Below, piece by piece: positions 14,563 through 23,871 of a DNA stretch of 35,092 nt (its first letter is position 1; each line of letters starts with the position of its first letter). The stretch is from positions 1 to 35,092 of the forward strand of contig DASYML010000266.1 in assembly GCA_036009045.1 (NCBI GenBank). Reading direction: 5' to 3'. The notes beneath the pieces are model-generated. The model made no database searches. It was given only the letters and a program-made list of their open reading frames with translations, and was not told the origin of the DNA. The translations under genes were made by a program, and so were the position numbers. Origin of the DNA: DASYML01 sp036009045 (lineage in GTDB: Bacteria > Acidobacteriota > Blastocatellia > Pyrinomonadales > Pyrinomonadaceae).

Positions 14563-17500
14563 TCAGAAATTGAACTTCAAGCCAAACTGAATCAGTCGCG
14601 GATTGCTGCTCGTCGAGATGATTTTCCCGAATGAGCCTGGGTTGATGATGCGCCCGGTGCTCGCGTCAATGCTGCCGCCGGAGGCGAGCACCGCGTTGAA
14701 GTCGCTGATGGGATTAGCGAAGTTGACATGATTGAACAGATTGAAGAACTCCGTGCGGAATTCGAGGTTCTTTGTCTCCGCGACCTTGAAGCGCTTGATG
14801 ATGGAGAAGTCCACGTTGTTCTGTCGCGGCCCGCGCAGGATGTTGCGCCCGACGTTGCCGATGTCCGTGCCGAGCGCGCCCGCCACCGCCGACCCGCCCG
14901 AACTCGGAATGACCTGCCCCGCGAGCACGACCGGACGCGCGAACGCTGAAGGGTTGAAGAAGTATCCGGCGGGGACGTTGCTGAAGGGATCGCCGACGAG
15001 GTTCGGTCGCGCGAGCGGCGCGCTGCCGCCGCTGATGCCATAGAAAGAGCCTGCGCCCGTATCCACGATGTCAATCGGCAAGCCGGACATGGAAGTGATG
15101 ATGCCCGCGACCTGCCAGTTGGAAAAGAAGAGGCGACCGGCGGAAGATTCGTCCGCGAAATGCGGCTTCGGCAGGTCGTAGAGAAAACTCAAGACTAAGC
15201 GATGCTTGCGATCAAAATCAGAGAGTCCGCGATTCGCGCGGTTATCGCGTTGATTGCCGAGGATGACGCTCGTCTCGCCGACGCCGCCCGGATTGACCAC
15301 GCCGCCGATGCCTGCGCCGCCGCCCTGGCCCGACGCGTTGTCAATTGATTTGGCGAGAGTATAGGAAGCGAGGAATTGCAGCCCGCGCGAGAAACGCTTG
15401 GTGAGGCTCAACTGAAGCGAGTTGTAGTTGGATTGAGCCGTTGATTGGTTCTGGAAAAATCCGTTGATTGAAACGCCCTGAAACGGCGCGCGCAGAGAAG
15501 CGTTCGCGGGTGTGTTGGTCGTAATCACAGCGCCCGTCACCGCGTTGGTGATAGAACTTCCGGTGGCGATGAGAGGCGCTTGATTGATGCCCACCTGGCG
15601 GAACAGGTTGACGCCGTGCGTGCCGACGTAGTCCGCTTCGACCAGCGTGCCTTTGAAGAGTTCGTATTGCAGACTGACGTTGTACTGTTGCAGGTACGGC
15701 GTGCGAATGTTGCGGTCAAAGAGTGTGCCCGAAAGAGCCACGCCGGGCACGAGCGTCGGGAATTGATTGACCGTCGGCGCGGCGAAGAATGGATTGGCGA
15801 TGGGCACGCCGACCCTCGCGCCGAAGACATAAGTCGGGGGCGCGATGACGTTGAGCGTTAAGTACTGAAATGACGTGCGCGAGTAGAAGATGCCGTAGCC
15901 GCCGCGCAAGACCATCCGTCCCGAAGCGAGCGGCGAGTAAGCGAAGCCGACGCGCGGCGCGAAGTTGTTCGGGTCTATGCTGTTGACGACGCGCTTGCCG
16001 ACGTTCGGTACATCCGCCAGATCATACTGCGGGAGGACGTTGCCCGCCTGCACATAGCCGCCGATGGGCGGGCCGATGGGCACACCGCCGATTGCTAAGG
16101 GTCTCGGAACATAGAGCGCCGGGTCGAAGGTCGCGATGCGCCCGCGCGTATCGTAGGGCGGTAAGTCCAACTCATAACGCAGGCCCAGATTGAGCGTCAG
16201 CTTGGAAGTGACTTTCCAATCATCCTGCGCGAACAGGTTGTAATCGCTCGCGCGCAGTGAGCGATTGCCGAGACCGCTGCCGAAGACGGAGACGGAAGCG
16301 TTGCCCTGTAAGAAGCTGGTGAAATTCAGAAAATCAATCTGGCCGCGCGTGAAAAAATTCAGAACGTAGTTGTTCTCGTTGTAACGATACTCCGCGCCCC
16401 CGCGCAGGTTGTGCTTGCCGTGCGTGATGGAGAGCGTGTCCGCCAGGGTCGTCGAGGGCGCGACGGCCTTCACGTCAATCGTCGGCGAGGTGCCGATGAC
16501 GACGCCGCCCGCCGCAGGCGCGATGCGAATCAAAGGCAGACCCGGAAAGGCGCTGGCGTTGGCCCGCGTGATGCCTAAATCCGAATCGTTGACGGGTTCC
16601 TGTGGGAAGGCATCAACGCGTATGAAGTTGTAGCCCGCGCGCAGTTCGTTAAAGACCGTCGGGCTGAAGATATGTACGTACTGCGCGGAAAGCAGGCGGT
16701 TGTTGTTTCTCTGAAAATTGCCGAAGCCGGGGACGTTCGGACCGCCGCCGAGGAAACTCGGCAGCGTCAGCGTCTGGGGCGCGTTCGAGGCGAAGAATTT
16801 GGTCGAGAGCGTATCGTTATTGCCGAAGCGATAATCGAAATTCGCGTTGAACTGATTCTCATCGAAGACCGAAGGCGTCGAGCCTGTATAGCGCCCGCCC
16901 GCCTGCGGCGTCGGAATGAGAAACTGCCCGTTCGGGAGTTTGACATTCAAGAGCGCGAGCGCCGTCGGATTAATCGCGGGAAGACCGAAGGCGGTTTGCA
17001 GCGTCGCCGCCGAACGATCATTAGTGAGCCTCGCATCAACCAGCACGTTGGAAGAGAGGCTGTTAATAGTCGAAGCGCCGTTGCGCTCGCGCGTGCCCTG
17101 ATACGAGGCGAAGAAGAAGGCTTTGTCTCTCTTAATTGGACCACCGATGAGACCGCCGAAGACGTGGCGTCTGAGGACGGGACGCGCGACGCCCGCCGCG
17201 TTCAGAAAAGGATTGTTCGCGTTGAGAGCATCGTTACGCAAAAACCCATAAGCGCCGCCGTGAAATTCGTTCGAGCCGCTCTTGGTGACGGCCTGAATGT
17301 TGCCGCCGCCGCTGCGACCGAACGTCGCATCGTAGAGCGAAGTTTGCACCTTGAACTCCTGAATCGTCTCAGGCGCGGGGACAGAAAGGGAAGGCGCGGA
17401 GTTCGTGCCCATCGAGTTGGCGTCTATGCCGTTAATCTGAAAATTGTTGTTGGTCACGCGCGCGCCGTTGACGGAGATGTTCTGCGAGTTGCGACCGACC

Positions 17501-18024
17501 GCTGTGTTGTCCGGCAGGTACGTGGCCGCGCCGGGCGAGAGACCCAGGATTTGCGTAAAGTTGCGCGTCGCCAGGGGCAGTTCCGCGACGGCGCGCGAAT
17601 CAACCACGCGCCCGAGTTGCGCGCCCTCCGTCTGCACTACCGTCGGCGCGGCATCAACCGTGACCGTCTCCGTCACCGTCCCGACGGCCAACACGGGATT
17701 GATGGTAGTGGTTTCCGTGATGGTGACTTTGGCATCTTCGGAGATGAATTTTTTGAACCCGTTGGCCGTCACCGTGACGGTGTATGAGCCGGGCGAGAGA
17801 AGCGGAACGAAATAGTTGCCATCGGCATCGGCTGAGACTTTTCGCTCTTCGCCCGTGGCCTGATTAGTGACGGTCACTTCGGCGCCGGGGATGGCCGCGC
17901 CCTGTTCATCCCTGACGGTCCCGCTCAGGCGACCGGAGGTCTGGCTCTGTGCCAGGGCCGCAAGGCCGCAGGTCATGATCAGGCAAATTGTCATAACTAA
18001 CGCAACACACTTGTGGGGAATCAT
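14563..18024 (-). CDS. TonB-dependent receptor with carboxypeptidase-regulatory-like domain
   Basis: A 1,153-residue outer-membrane receptor of the Oar/OmpA-related type typical of Acidobacteriota. The signal peptide runs to about residue 26. Residues about 30-115 are a carboxypeptidase-regulatory-like beta-sandwich (LSGTVRDEQGAAIPGAEVTV). A plug-like domain follows with NISVNGARVTNNNFQINGID and the segment GRSGGGNIQAVTKSGSNEF. The rest is a long beta-barrel ending in the outer-membrane signature FGLKFNF with terminal Phe. AAGGAG lies 9 bp before the ATG. A candidate sigma-54 promoter lies about 120 bp upstream, next to the gene of an NtrC-type activator. It probably imports a large or complex organic substrate that the following esterase, transporter and ligase genes process; the substrate is unknown. 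Confidence 0.92.
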   Translation of the reverse strand: MIPHKCVALVMTICLIMTCGLAALAQSQTSGRLSGTVRDEQGAAIPGAEVTVTNQATGEERKVSADADGNYFVPLLSPGSYTVTVTANGFKKFISEDAKVTITETTTINPVLAVGTVTETVTVDAAPTVVQTEGAQLGRVVDSRAVAELPLATRNFTQILGLSPGAATYLPDNTAVGRNSQNISVNGARVTNNNFQINGIDANSMGTNSAPSLSVPAPETIQEFKVQTSLYDATFGRSGGGNIQAVTKSGSNEFHGGAYGFLRNDALNANNPFLNAAGVARPVLRRHVFGGLIGGPIKRDKAFFFASYQGTRERNGASTINSLSSNVLVDARLTNDRSAATLQTAFGLPAINPTALALLNVKLPNGQFLIPTPQAGGRYTGSTPSVFDENQFNANFDYRFGNNDTLSTKFFASNAPQTLTLPSFLGGGPNVPGFGNFQRNNNRLLSAQYVHIFSPTVFNELRAGYNFIRVDAFPQEPVNDSDLGITRANASAFPGLPLIRIAPAAGGVVIGTSPTIDVKAVAPSTTLADTLSITHGKHNLRGGAEYRYNENNYVLNFFTRGQIDFLNFTSFLQGNASVSVFGSGLGNRSLRASDYNLFAQDDWKVTSKLTLNLGLRYELDLPPYDTRGRIATFDPALYVPRPLAIGGVPIGPPIGGYVQAGNVLPQYDLADVPNVGKRVVNSIDPNNFAPRVGFAYSPLASGRMVLRGGYGIFYSRTSFQYLTLNVIAPPTYVFGARVGVPIANPFFAAPTVNQFPTLVPGVALSGTLFDRNIRTPYLQQYNVSLQYELFKGTLVEADYVGTHGVNLFRQVGINQAPLIATGSSITNAVTGAVITTNTPANASLRAPFQGVSINGFFQNQSTAQSNYNSLQLSLTKRFSRGLQFLASYTLAKSIDNASGQGGGAGIGGVVNPGGVGETSVILGNQRDNRANRGLSDFDRKHRLVLSFLYDLPKPHFADESSAGRLFFSNWQVAGIITSMSGLPIDIVDTGAGSFYGISGGSAPLARPNLVGDPFSNVPAGYFFNPSAFARPVVLAGQVIPSSGGSAVAGALGTDIGNVGRNILRGPRQNNVDFSIIKRFKVAETKNLEFRTEFFNLFNHVNFANPISDFNAVLASGGSIDASTGRIINPGSFGKIISTSSNPRLIQFGLKFNF

Positions 18025-18143
18025 TCGGGTCTTCTCCTTAGACGACAGAAAAATTTTGTAGCTGACTGGTGCTTGAAAACCTGTGATCGAAAAATTCGGG
18101 CTGGGAAACTACGCTCTCAGGGAGTCTTACAACGATCAGTCGA

Positions 18144-18158
18144 GCAATTACCGCTCCA
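18144..18158 (-). promoter_or_regulatory. Candidate sigma-54 promoter for the TonB receptor gene
   Basis: On the minus strand the site reads TGGAGCGGTAATTGC followed by T. It matches the sigma-54 pattern TGGCACG-N4-TTGC at 9 of 11 fixed positions, including the invariant GG and GC with 10 bp between them. The transcription start would be near 18132, giving an untranslated leader of about 108 bases. The sigma-54 activator gene ends at 18451, about 290 bp upstream. The remaining part of the 426-bp gap holds a weak terminator-like hairpin and a repeat, listed separately; no gene was seen there. Confidence 0.55.
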
Positions 18159-18184
18159 CAAAAAAAAGCGACCGCTCTTTTTTG
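18159..18184 (-). terminator. Weak terminator-like hairpin after the activator gene
   Basis: Read on the minus strand, an A6 run and a short GC dyad (AGCGGTCGCT) are followed by eight T residues. The GC stem is only 3-4 bp, so strength is doubtful. It lies between the activator gene and the sigma-54 promoter, where a transcript end would make sense. Confidence 0.35.
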
Positions 18185-18370
18185 ATGAATTGAAGAAGAC
18201 CTTGAAGATTTACGCGCGATTCGTCGAGTTGAGTCACAAACCGTTGAAGGCGGGATCATCTCGGAGTGGTTAATTATTAGACATCGCCCGTGAACACTGC
18301 CCAATTTTTGAGCAGTCATGCGAGAGTCGGAAGCGAGAGACGCGAGACCTTGCGCTAGAGGGCATCTGAA

Positions 18371-18447
18371 AAGTCAGAGCACACCCTTCCACTCTATCCC
18401 CGCAGGGGATAATTACGTGGATAAGGTTGAATAGTTTGCTCTGACTT
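18371..18447. repeat. Inverted repeat, related to the nested-hairpin element
   Basis: AAGTCAGAGCA at 18371-18381 is exactly inverted at 18437-18447. Inside are the small palindrome ATCCCCGCAGGGGAT and the string GTGGATAAGGTTGAA, which recurs near 23828-23842 and, inverted, at 34998-35015. It lies just after the activator gene stop and could serve as its terminator, as an activator binding region, or be a repeat relic. Confidence 0.55.
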
Positions 18448-18450
18448 CCT

Positions 18451-19812
<1,362 letters not shown>

Positions 19813-19821
19813 AATACTTCA

Positions 19822-19900
19822 AGTCTGAGAGTCTAGAGTCTAGAGTCAAAAGCAAGAACCTGTCTTTGACTCTAGACTCTTGACTCCAGACTCTCAGACT
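19822..19900. repeat. Heptamer array in inverted-repeat form (AGTCTAG type)
   Basis: Units of AGTCTAG/AGTCTGAG on the left (19822-19852) are mirrored on the right (19864-19900), with further degenerate units to about 19915. The array spans the kinase stop and the 60-bp gap before the activator gene. About eleven C-terminal codons of the kinase (GSQESESLESRV) come from it. Confidence 0.85.
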
Positions 19901-22235
19901 CCTGACTCCCGACTGTTGTGACGGGTAAGTTGATGACGAAGGTCGTGCCCTGGCCGGGGGTGGAATGTGCGTTGATGGTCCCGCCGTGATCGTGGATGGT
20001 CTTGCGCACAATCGCCAGCCCGAGCCCGGTTCCGGTCGTCCGTGTGGTAAAGAACGGCTCGAATATTTTAGGTAAATTATCGGCGGCGATGCCCGCCCCG
20101 TCATCGCTAATCTCAACCCGCACCTCTTGGTGAACGCCGCGCCTCAATGGATGACCGTTCGAGGTGGAGAGAATAATCTTAATCCGTCCGCCCGGCCCCG
20201 TGTGATGCAGCGCGTTATTCAAGAGGTTCGCAAAGACGCCGTGCATCTTGCGGCGGTCGAGATGAAAGCCCGGCATGACCTCTGGATGCAGGAAGGCCAG
20301 AGAGACGCCCTTCGTCTCGGCCTGACTGCTCCACTCGCCTATCACTTCGCGGACCACGTCGCGTATGTCAGCCGGATGATTGTCCGGGCGGCTCGGACGG
20401 CTGTGTTCGAGCAGTTCTTCCATGAGCCGGTTGAGATGGTCCGCCTCCGTCATAATCACGTCAATGAAGGGCTGCACGGCCTCCCTGTCTTGCAGCCGAC
20501 GGGCGAGCGCGCTCAAGGTCGTCGTGATGCCGCAGAGGGGATTGCGAACCTCGTGCGCGACGCCCGCCACCAGTTCGCCAACGACCGCCAACTGTTTTGA
20601 GATGATGAGTTGTTCGGAAAGACGTTTCTGTTCTGTGACATCCCTGATGATGCCCAGATAATACGGCTCATGGTCTGCTTCATCCGTCAGCGCGCGGATG
20701 CTCATGCGCGCGGGCACGCACTCGCCATTGCGTCTGCGTAGTTCGCACTCGACATCAAGCACGCGCCCGCGCGCTTCAACTTCAGACAGCAATCGCGCGC
20801 TGAGAGATGGGTCAACGAAAAAATCTCGAATCAGATTCGTGCCGATTAATTCGGCGGGCGTGCCATAGCCGAGCATGCTGGCGAGCGCGGGATTGACCGT
20901 CAGGAGATTACCTTCGGGCGTGCTGCGATAAAGACCGTCTGGCGTGCTCTCGAAAATCTGGCGATAGCGTTCTTCGGATTCCCGGACCTGCTCGAAGAGT
21001 TGCGCGTTGACGATGAGTTGCGCGGCCTGCGAAGCGAAGATGGTGACCAATCGCTTGTCGTCTTCGACGAAGCCTCCGGCCTTGTTCATCACTTCCAGCG
21101 TGCCGAGCGTGTGCTCGCCCGCGCGGAGCGGGACGGCCAGAATCGCGTTGATGCCCAACCACTCTGCGGCCTCCCTGCTGATTAAAGAATCCTGTGCGAT
21201 GTCATTATTCAAGTACGGCTCGCCCGTCTTATAGACATGCGTGGCGATGTTTTTTTCGTCCAGCGGCGAGCGCAAAGACTGGACCAATTTATCGCTCACA
21301 CCATAGGCGGGCAGTTGCGCGTAGATGAGCCGCTCCTTCTCGTCGGAGAGCAGAATCACGCACATGTCCCCGCCGAGCAGGCGGGCAATCTTGCGCGTCA
21401 GCAATTCGCAGATGGTGCTCACCTCCGTGCCCGTGCCCATCATCAGCGAGATATGATAGAGACCGCTGAACCTCTCTATGTCTCGACGCAGTTGTTGGGC
21501 CGCCTCGTTGAGCGCGAGCGCCAGATTCCCGACCTCGTCGCGGCTCCTGACGCTGACCGGCTCGAAGGCGCTGCTCGTCACGAGACCGCGCGCCAGCCCG
21601 TCCATCTGCCAGAGCGGGCGCAGCACAGAGGCGTGAAGAATAGCGATGCTCGTAGACGCGACTATCAAGAGGGCGAGGGCCGCGACCGCGCCGAAGAGTT
21701 GCAGCATCCGCAGTTCTTCAGTCCCGCTCGCACGCCTGACAAGCAGGCTGTACGACAGGAGCAGAAATAAAAAACCCGCGAGCCATCCGAGCAGGAATTT
21801 TCCGAGCACGCTGCGCCGTGGATTGAGGTTGGCCCAAAAGGAGGCGACTCGTTTCGCAGGGCTGCGGCGCTCTAACTCTTGAATCGCATGGATGGCCTCT
21901 TCGCGCGTCGTGAAAATATTTGACTCAAGGTCGAAGGCCGCGCCCAGATAACGCAGCATGGAACGCGTCAGGCCGCTCGAAGAGTAGCGCACCGTCGTCA
22001 TCGCATAGCGGTCTTGCAAACCCTTGATGCGCTCGCCGTAATACTGGACTATCTCAGGCGCGAGTTCCGTGCCCTCGTAATTGACGACCGCGTAGACTCT
22101 CCCGCCGTTCAACTCGACGGCCTCGCGCACGAGTCCGGCCATCTCATCAACCTGCTCGCGGCTCTCAATCTTGAGTCCCGCGAAGTTGATGAAGAGAAGA
22201 TTCTCTTTCCGGTCCAGAAAAAATCTTTCGCGCAT
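19872..22235 (-). CDS. Membrane sensor histidine kinase (HAMP-GAF-PAS)
   Basis: A 787-residue kinase. Residues 1-125 form a cytosolic-looking N-terminal domain resembling STAS-type folds. Two membrane segments lie at about 145-167 and 180-203, with almost no loop between them, so little faces the periplasm. A HAMP linker (205-260), a GAF domain (262-410), a PAS domain (about 418-540), the dimerisation domain with phospho-His561 (GVAHEVRNPLCG) and an ATPase domain (NLLNNALHH; DDGAGI; FEPFFTTRTTGTGLGL) follow. The architecture suggests sensing of an internal signal. It precedes the sigma-54 activator by 60 bp. The C-terminal tail is repeat-encoded. The ATG at 22235 has no clear ribosome-binding site. 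Confidence 0.93.
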   Translation of the reverse strand: MRERFFLDRKENLLFINFAGLKIESREQVDEMAGLVREAVELNGGRVYAVVNYEGTELAPEIVQYYGERIKGLQDRYAMTTVRYSSSGLTRSMLRYLGAAFDLESNIFTTREEAIHAIQELERRSPAKRVASFWANLNPRRSVLGKFLLGWLAGFLFLLLSYSLLVRRASGTEELRMLQLFGAVAALALLIVASTSIAILHASVLRPLWQMDGLARGLVTSSAFEPVSVRSRDEVGNLALALNEAAQQLRRDIERFSGLYHISLMMGTGTEVSTICELLTRKIARLLGGDMCVILLSDEKERLIYAQLPAYGVSDKLVQSLRSPLDEKNIATHVYKTGEPYLNNDIAQDSLISREAAEWLGINAILAVPLRAGEHTLGTLEVMNKAGGFVEDDKRLVTIFASQAAQLIVNAQLFEQVRESEERYRQIFESTPDGLYRSTPEGNLLTVNPALASMLGYGTPAELIGTNLIRDFFVDPSLSARLLSEVEARGRVLDVECELRRRNGECVPARMSIRALTDEADHEPYYLGIIRDVTEQKRLSEQLIISKQLAVVGELVAGVAHEVRNPLCGITTTLSALARRLQDREAVQPFIDVIMTEADHLNRLMEELLEHSRPSRPDNHPADIRDVVREVIGEWSSQAETKGVSLAFLHPEVMPGFHLDRRKMHGVFANLLNNALHHTGPGGRIKIILSTSNGHPLRRGVHQEVRVEISDDGAGIAADNLPKIFEPFFTTRTTGTGLGLAIVRKTIHDHGGTINAHSTPGQGTTFVINLPVTTVGSQESESLESRV

Positions 22236-22245
22236 CTTAGAAAAT

Positions 22246-22324
22246 CATTGGGGATTGGGGATTGCGGATTGTGGATTGAAAGCCGTTTCCCTGTTAAATC
22301 CCCAATCCCCAATCCGCAATCATC
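22246..22324. repeat. Heptamer array in inverted-repeat form (GGGATTG type)
   Basis: GGGGATT and GCGGATT units from 22247 to 22280 are mirrored at 22296-22323. It lies between the MaoC gene stop and the kinase start and shares its unit with 14445-14555. Confidence 0.85.
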
Positions 22325-22346
22325 TTTGCCCTCTGGCTATGATGTT

Positions 22347-22751
22347 TTACTGCATGTTGTCCACACGCACCACCGCTTCGCCTTTGATGACTGTCTCTTG
22401 GTGTTGATTGAAACAGAGAGTTTCAAGCGTGACGATGGGCTTATCCTCTCTGATTTTCGTGATGGTCACTCTGGCCGTCACCGTGTCGCCCGGAAAGACG
22501 GGCGCGACGAACTGGAAAGTCTGGCCCAAATAGGCCGTGCCGGGGCCGGGCAATTCGTTGCCGATGACCGAGGAGATGAGTGCCGCGCTCAACATCCCGT
22601 GCGCGACGCGGCGTCCGAATCTGGACTTGCGCGCCACCTCCTCGTCTAGATGAAGGCTGTTGTGATCGCCTGTCAGGTCCGCGAAAAGGCGTATGTCATC
22701 ATCCGTGATGGTCTTCGAGACGGTCGCGGTATCACCGATTTTAAAGTTCAT
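22347..22751 (-). CDS. MaoC-like (R)-specific enoyl-CoA hydratase
   Basis: A 134-residue single hotdog hydratase of the PhaJ/MaoC type, which hydrates trans-2-enoyl-CoA to (R)-3-hydroxyacyl-CoA. The hydratase-2 motif reads FADLTGDHNSLHLDEE, with Asp29, Asn31 and His34 kept, but the usual Pro after Asn is Ser32. The second conserved segment is RRVAHGMLSAALIS. The ATG at 22751 is chosen because GGAGGAG lies 8 bp upstream; an in-frame TTG at 22754 is less likely. It is the first gene of the minus-strand run that continues with the kinase. Its product could feed polyhydroxyalkanoate or fatty-acid metabolism, in line with the PHB-depolymerase-family esterase further down. Confidence 0.88.
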   Translation of the reverse strand: MNFKIGDTATVSKTITDDDIRLFADLTGDHNSLHLDEEVARKSRFGRRVAHGMLSAALISSVIGNELPGPGTAYLGQTFQFVAPVFPGDTVTARVTITKIREDKPIVTLETLCFNQHQETVIKGEAVVRVDNMQ

Positions 22752-22810
22752 CAATCATGCTCCTCCAGATGGACGTGAACCAGGTCTATCCTAACAGCGA
22801 TTGCCCGATT

Positions 22811-22870
22811 GTAAAGAAGCGTCAGGCGGGGGCTTTACAAAACTTTACAGTATCTTGACGAACTCTTTAC
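22811..22870. promoter_or_regulatory. GTAAA repeat cluster, CpxR-box-like
   Basis: On the minus strand GTAAA-N5-GTAAA lies at 22834-22848. Further copies are GTAAA at 22811-22815 (plus) and TTTAC at 22866-22870. The tandem spacing equals the E. coli CpxR consensus. The cluster lies in the 300-bp divergent gap between the hydratase gene and the Spy/CpxP-like gene. The rest of the gap shows a TATACT (22935-22940) without a good -35 partner. Confidence 0.45.
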
Positions 22871-23052
22871 GACGCCGCGACCCGCACCTGCGTCAAAATA
22901 GAGGGCCGAGGTGAAAGAGTTTCAATCATCGTTATATACTGGTCCAGCGGCTCTTTTATACCAACACGGAGCATACACAGAGCATGATGGGCCGCCAGAC
23001 GATTTCGCCGGGTATCCCGTGAAGTAATTTGATAGCTGAAGAGGAGACAAAG

Positions 23053-23562
23053 ATGAGATTGAATTGGAAGAAGACGAGCGGCGTCGTGGCGATTGTCGGC
23101 GCGCTCCTGCTGGTGATGGCGATGGTCGCATTTTCGCAGGGACCGCAAGGCCCGCCGCGCGGCGGTGGCTTTCACGGTGGACCGGGAGGGCCGCATGATG
23201 GACTCGGACCACTGGCGCGGGACCTGAACCTGACAGACGAGCAGCAGGCGCAGGTGAAGAAACTTACGGACGGCTTTGCGGAGAGCACGAAGGCGCTCCA
23301 CGACCAGTTGCGGACACTGCACGAGAGCCAGCCGGACCCGTTGAGCGGCGCGGCTTTCGACGAGGCGGCTGTCCGCTCGGCGGCTGAGGCACATGCCAAA
23401 ATCGAAGTTGAATTAGAAGTCGCACATGCGCGTCTGATGTCGCAGATTTTCAGCCTGCTGACGCCGGAGCAGAAGGCCAAAATCGCGGCCAGACGACAGG
23501 AGTTCGAGCAAAGGCACAAGGACGGTCCAAGGCCCCCACGCGAAGACGGCCCGGATAATTAA
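23053..23562 (+). CDS. Spy/CpxP-like periplasmic LTXXQ protein
   Basis: A 170-residue exported helical protein. A signal peptide covers about residues 1-31 (hydrophobic GVVAIVGALLLVMAMVAFS). A Gly/Pro/His-rich segment follows, then two LTXXQ-type motifs, LTDEQ and LTPEQ, flanking a charged helical core; the tail is Arg/Pro/Asp-rich. Family members (Spy, CpxP, ZraP) act as periplasmic chaperones or metal-responsive modulators. The ATG at 23053 is preferred over TTG 23029 because GAGGAG lies 8 bp upstream. A CpxR-like motif lies about 200 bp upstream. The His/Gly-rich N-terminal stretch might bind metal, which is inference. Confidence 0.83.
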   Translation: MRLNWKKTSGVVAIVGALLLVMAMVAFSQGPQGPPRGGGFHGGPGGPHDGLGPLARDLNLTDEQQAQVKKLTDGFAESTKALHDQLRTLHESQPDPLSGAAFDEAAVRSAAEAHAKIEVELEVAHARLMSQIFSLLTPEQKAKIAARRQEFEQRHKDGPRPPREDGPDN

Positions 23563-23620
23563 ACTCGTTCCAGGGACGATTGCTGATGATTTAAAATCAA
23601 AGGGTTCCATCCGGCGAGGT

Positions 23621-23850
23621 CTGCGCCCTGCAAGGGCAGCATGTGAGAGCCGGGGGCAAGCTCATAGAGCGTCGCCCCCCGGTCTGTTCACGCCAACACC
23701 ATTCGACCCTGAAGGGGTCGCATCTGCAAGGTTGAGGTGCGACCCCTTCAGGGTCGAAATCTATCTTGGACCAGTGGCCGGGGGCGACGCTGACGCTTGC
23801 CCCCGGCTCTCATCTGTATCCACTGCCGTGGATCAGGTTGAAGGATGTGC
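23621..23850. repeat. Nested-hairpin dispersed element, full copy
   Basis: A perfect 19-bp inverted repeat (23704-23722 and 23738-23756, GACCCTGAAGGGGTCGCA) lies inside an outer imperfect one (about 23642-23683 and 23776-23813, GAGAGCCGGGGGCAAGC). Palindromes CCCTGCAAGGG and TCCACTGCCGTGGA mark the ends. The right half matches 34998-35092 in inverted orientation. It fills the 309-bp convergent gap after the Spy-like gene and might act as a bidirectional terminator. Confidence 0.8.
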
Positions 23851-23871
23851 TCTGCCTGTTCAGACGCCGCG

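Noticed and set aside
16672..17787. Long plus-strand open frame opposite the TonB receptor gene
   Set aside because: It is Arg-rich, has no domain or ribosome-binding site and mirrors a clear gene; GC-rich codon use opens antisense frames by chance.
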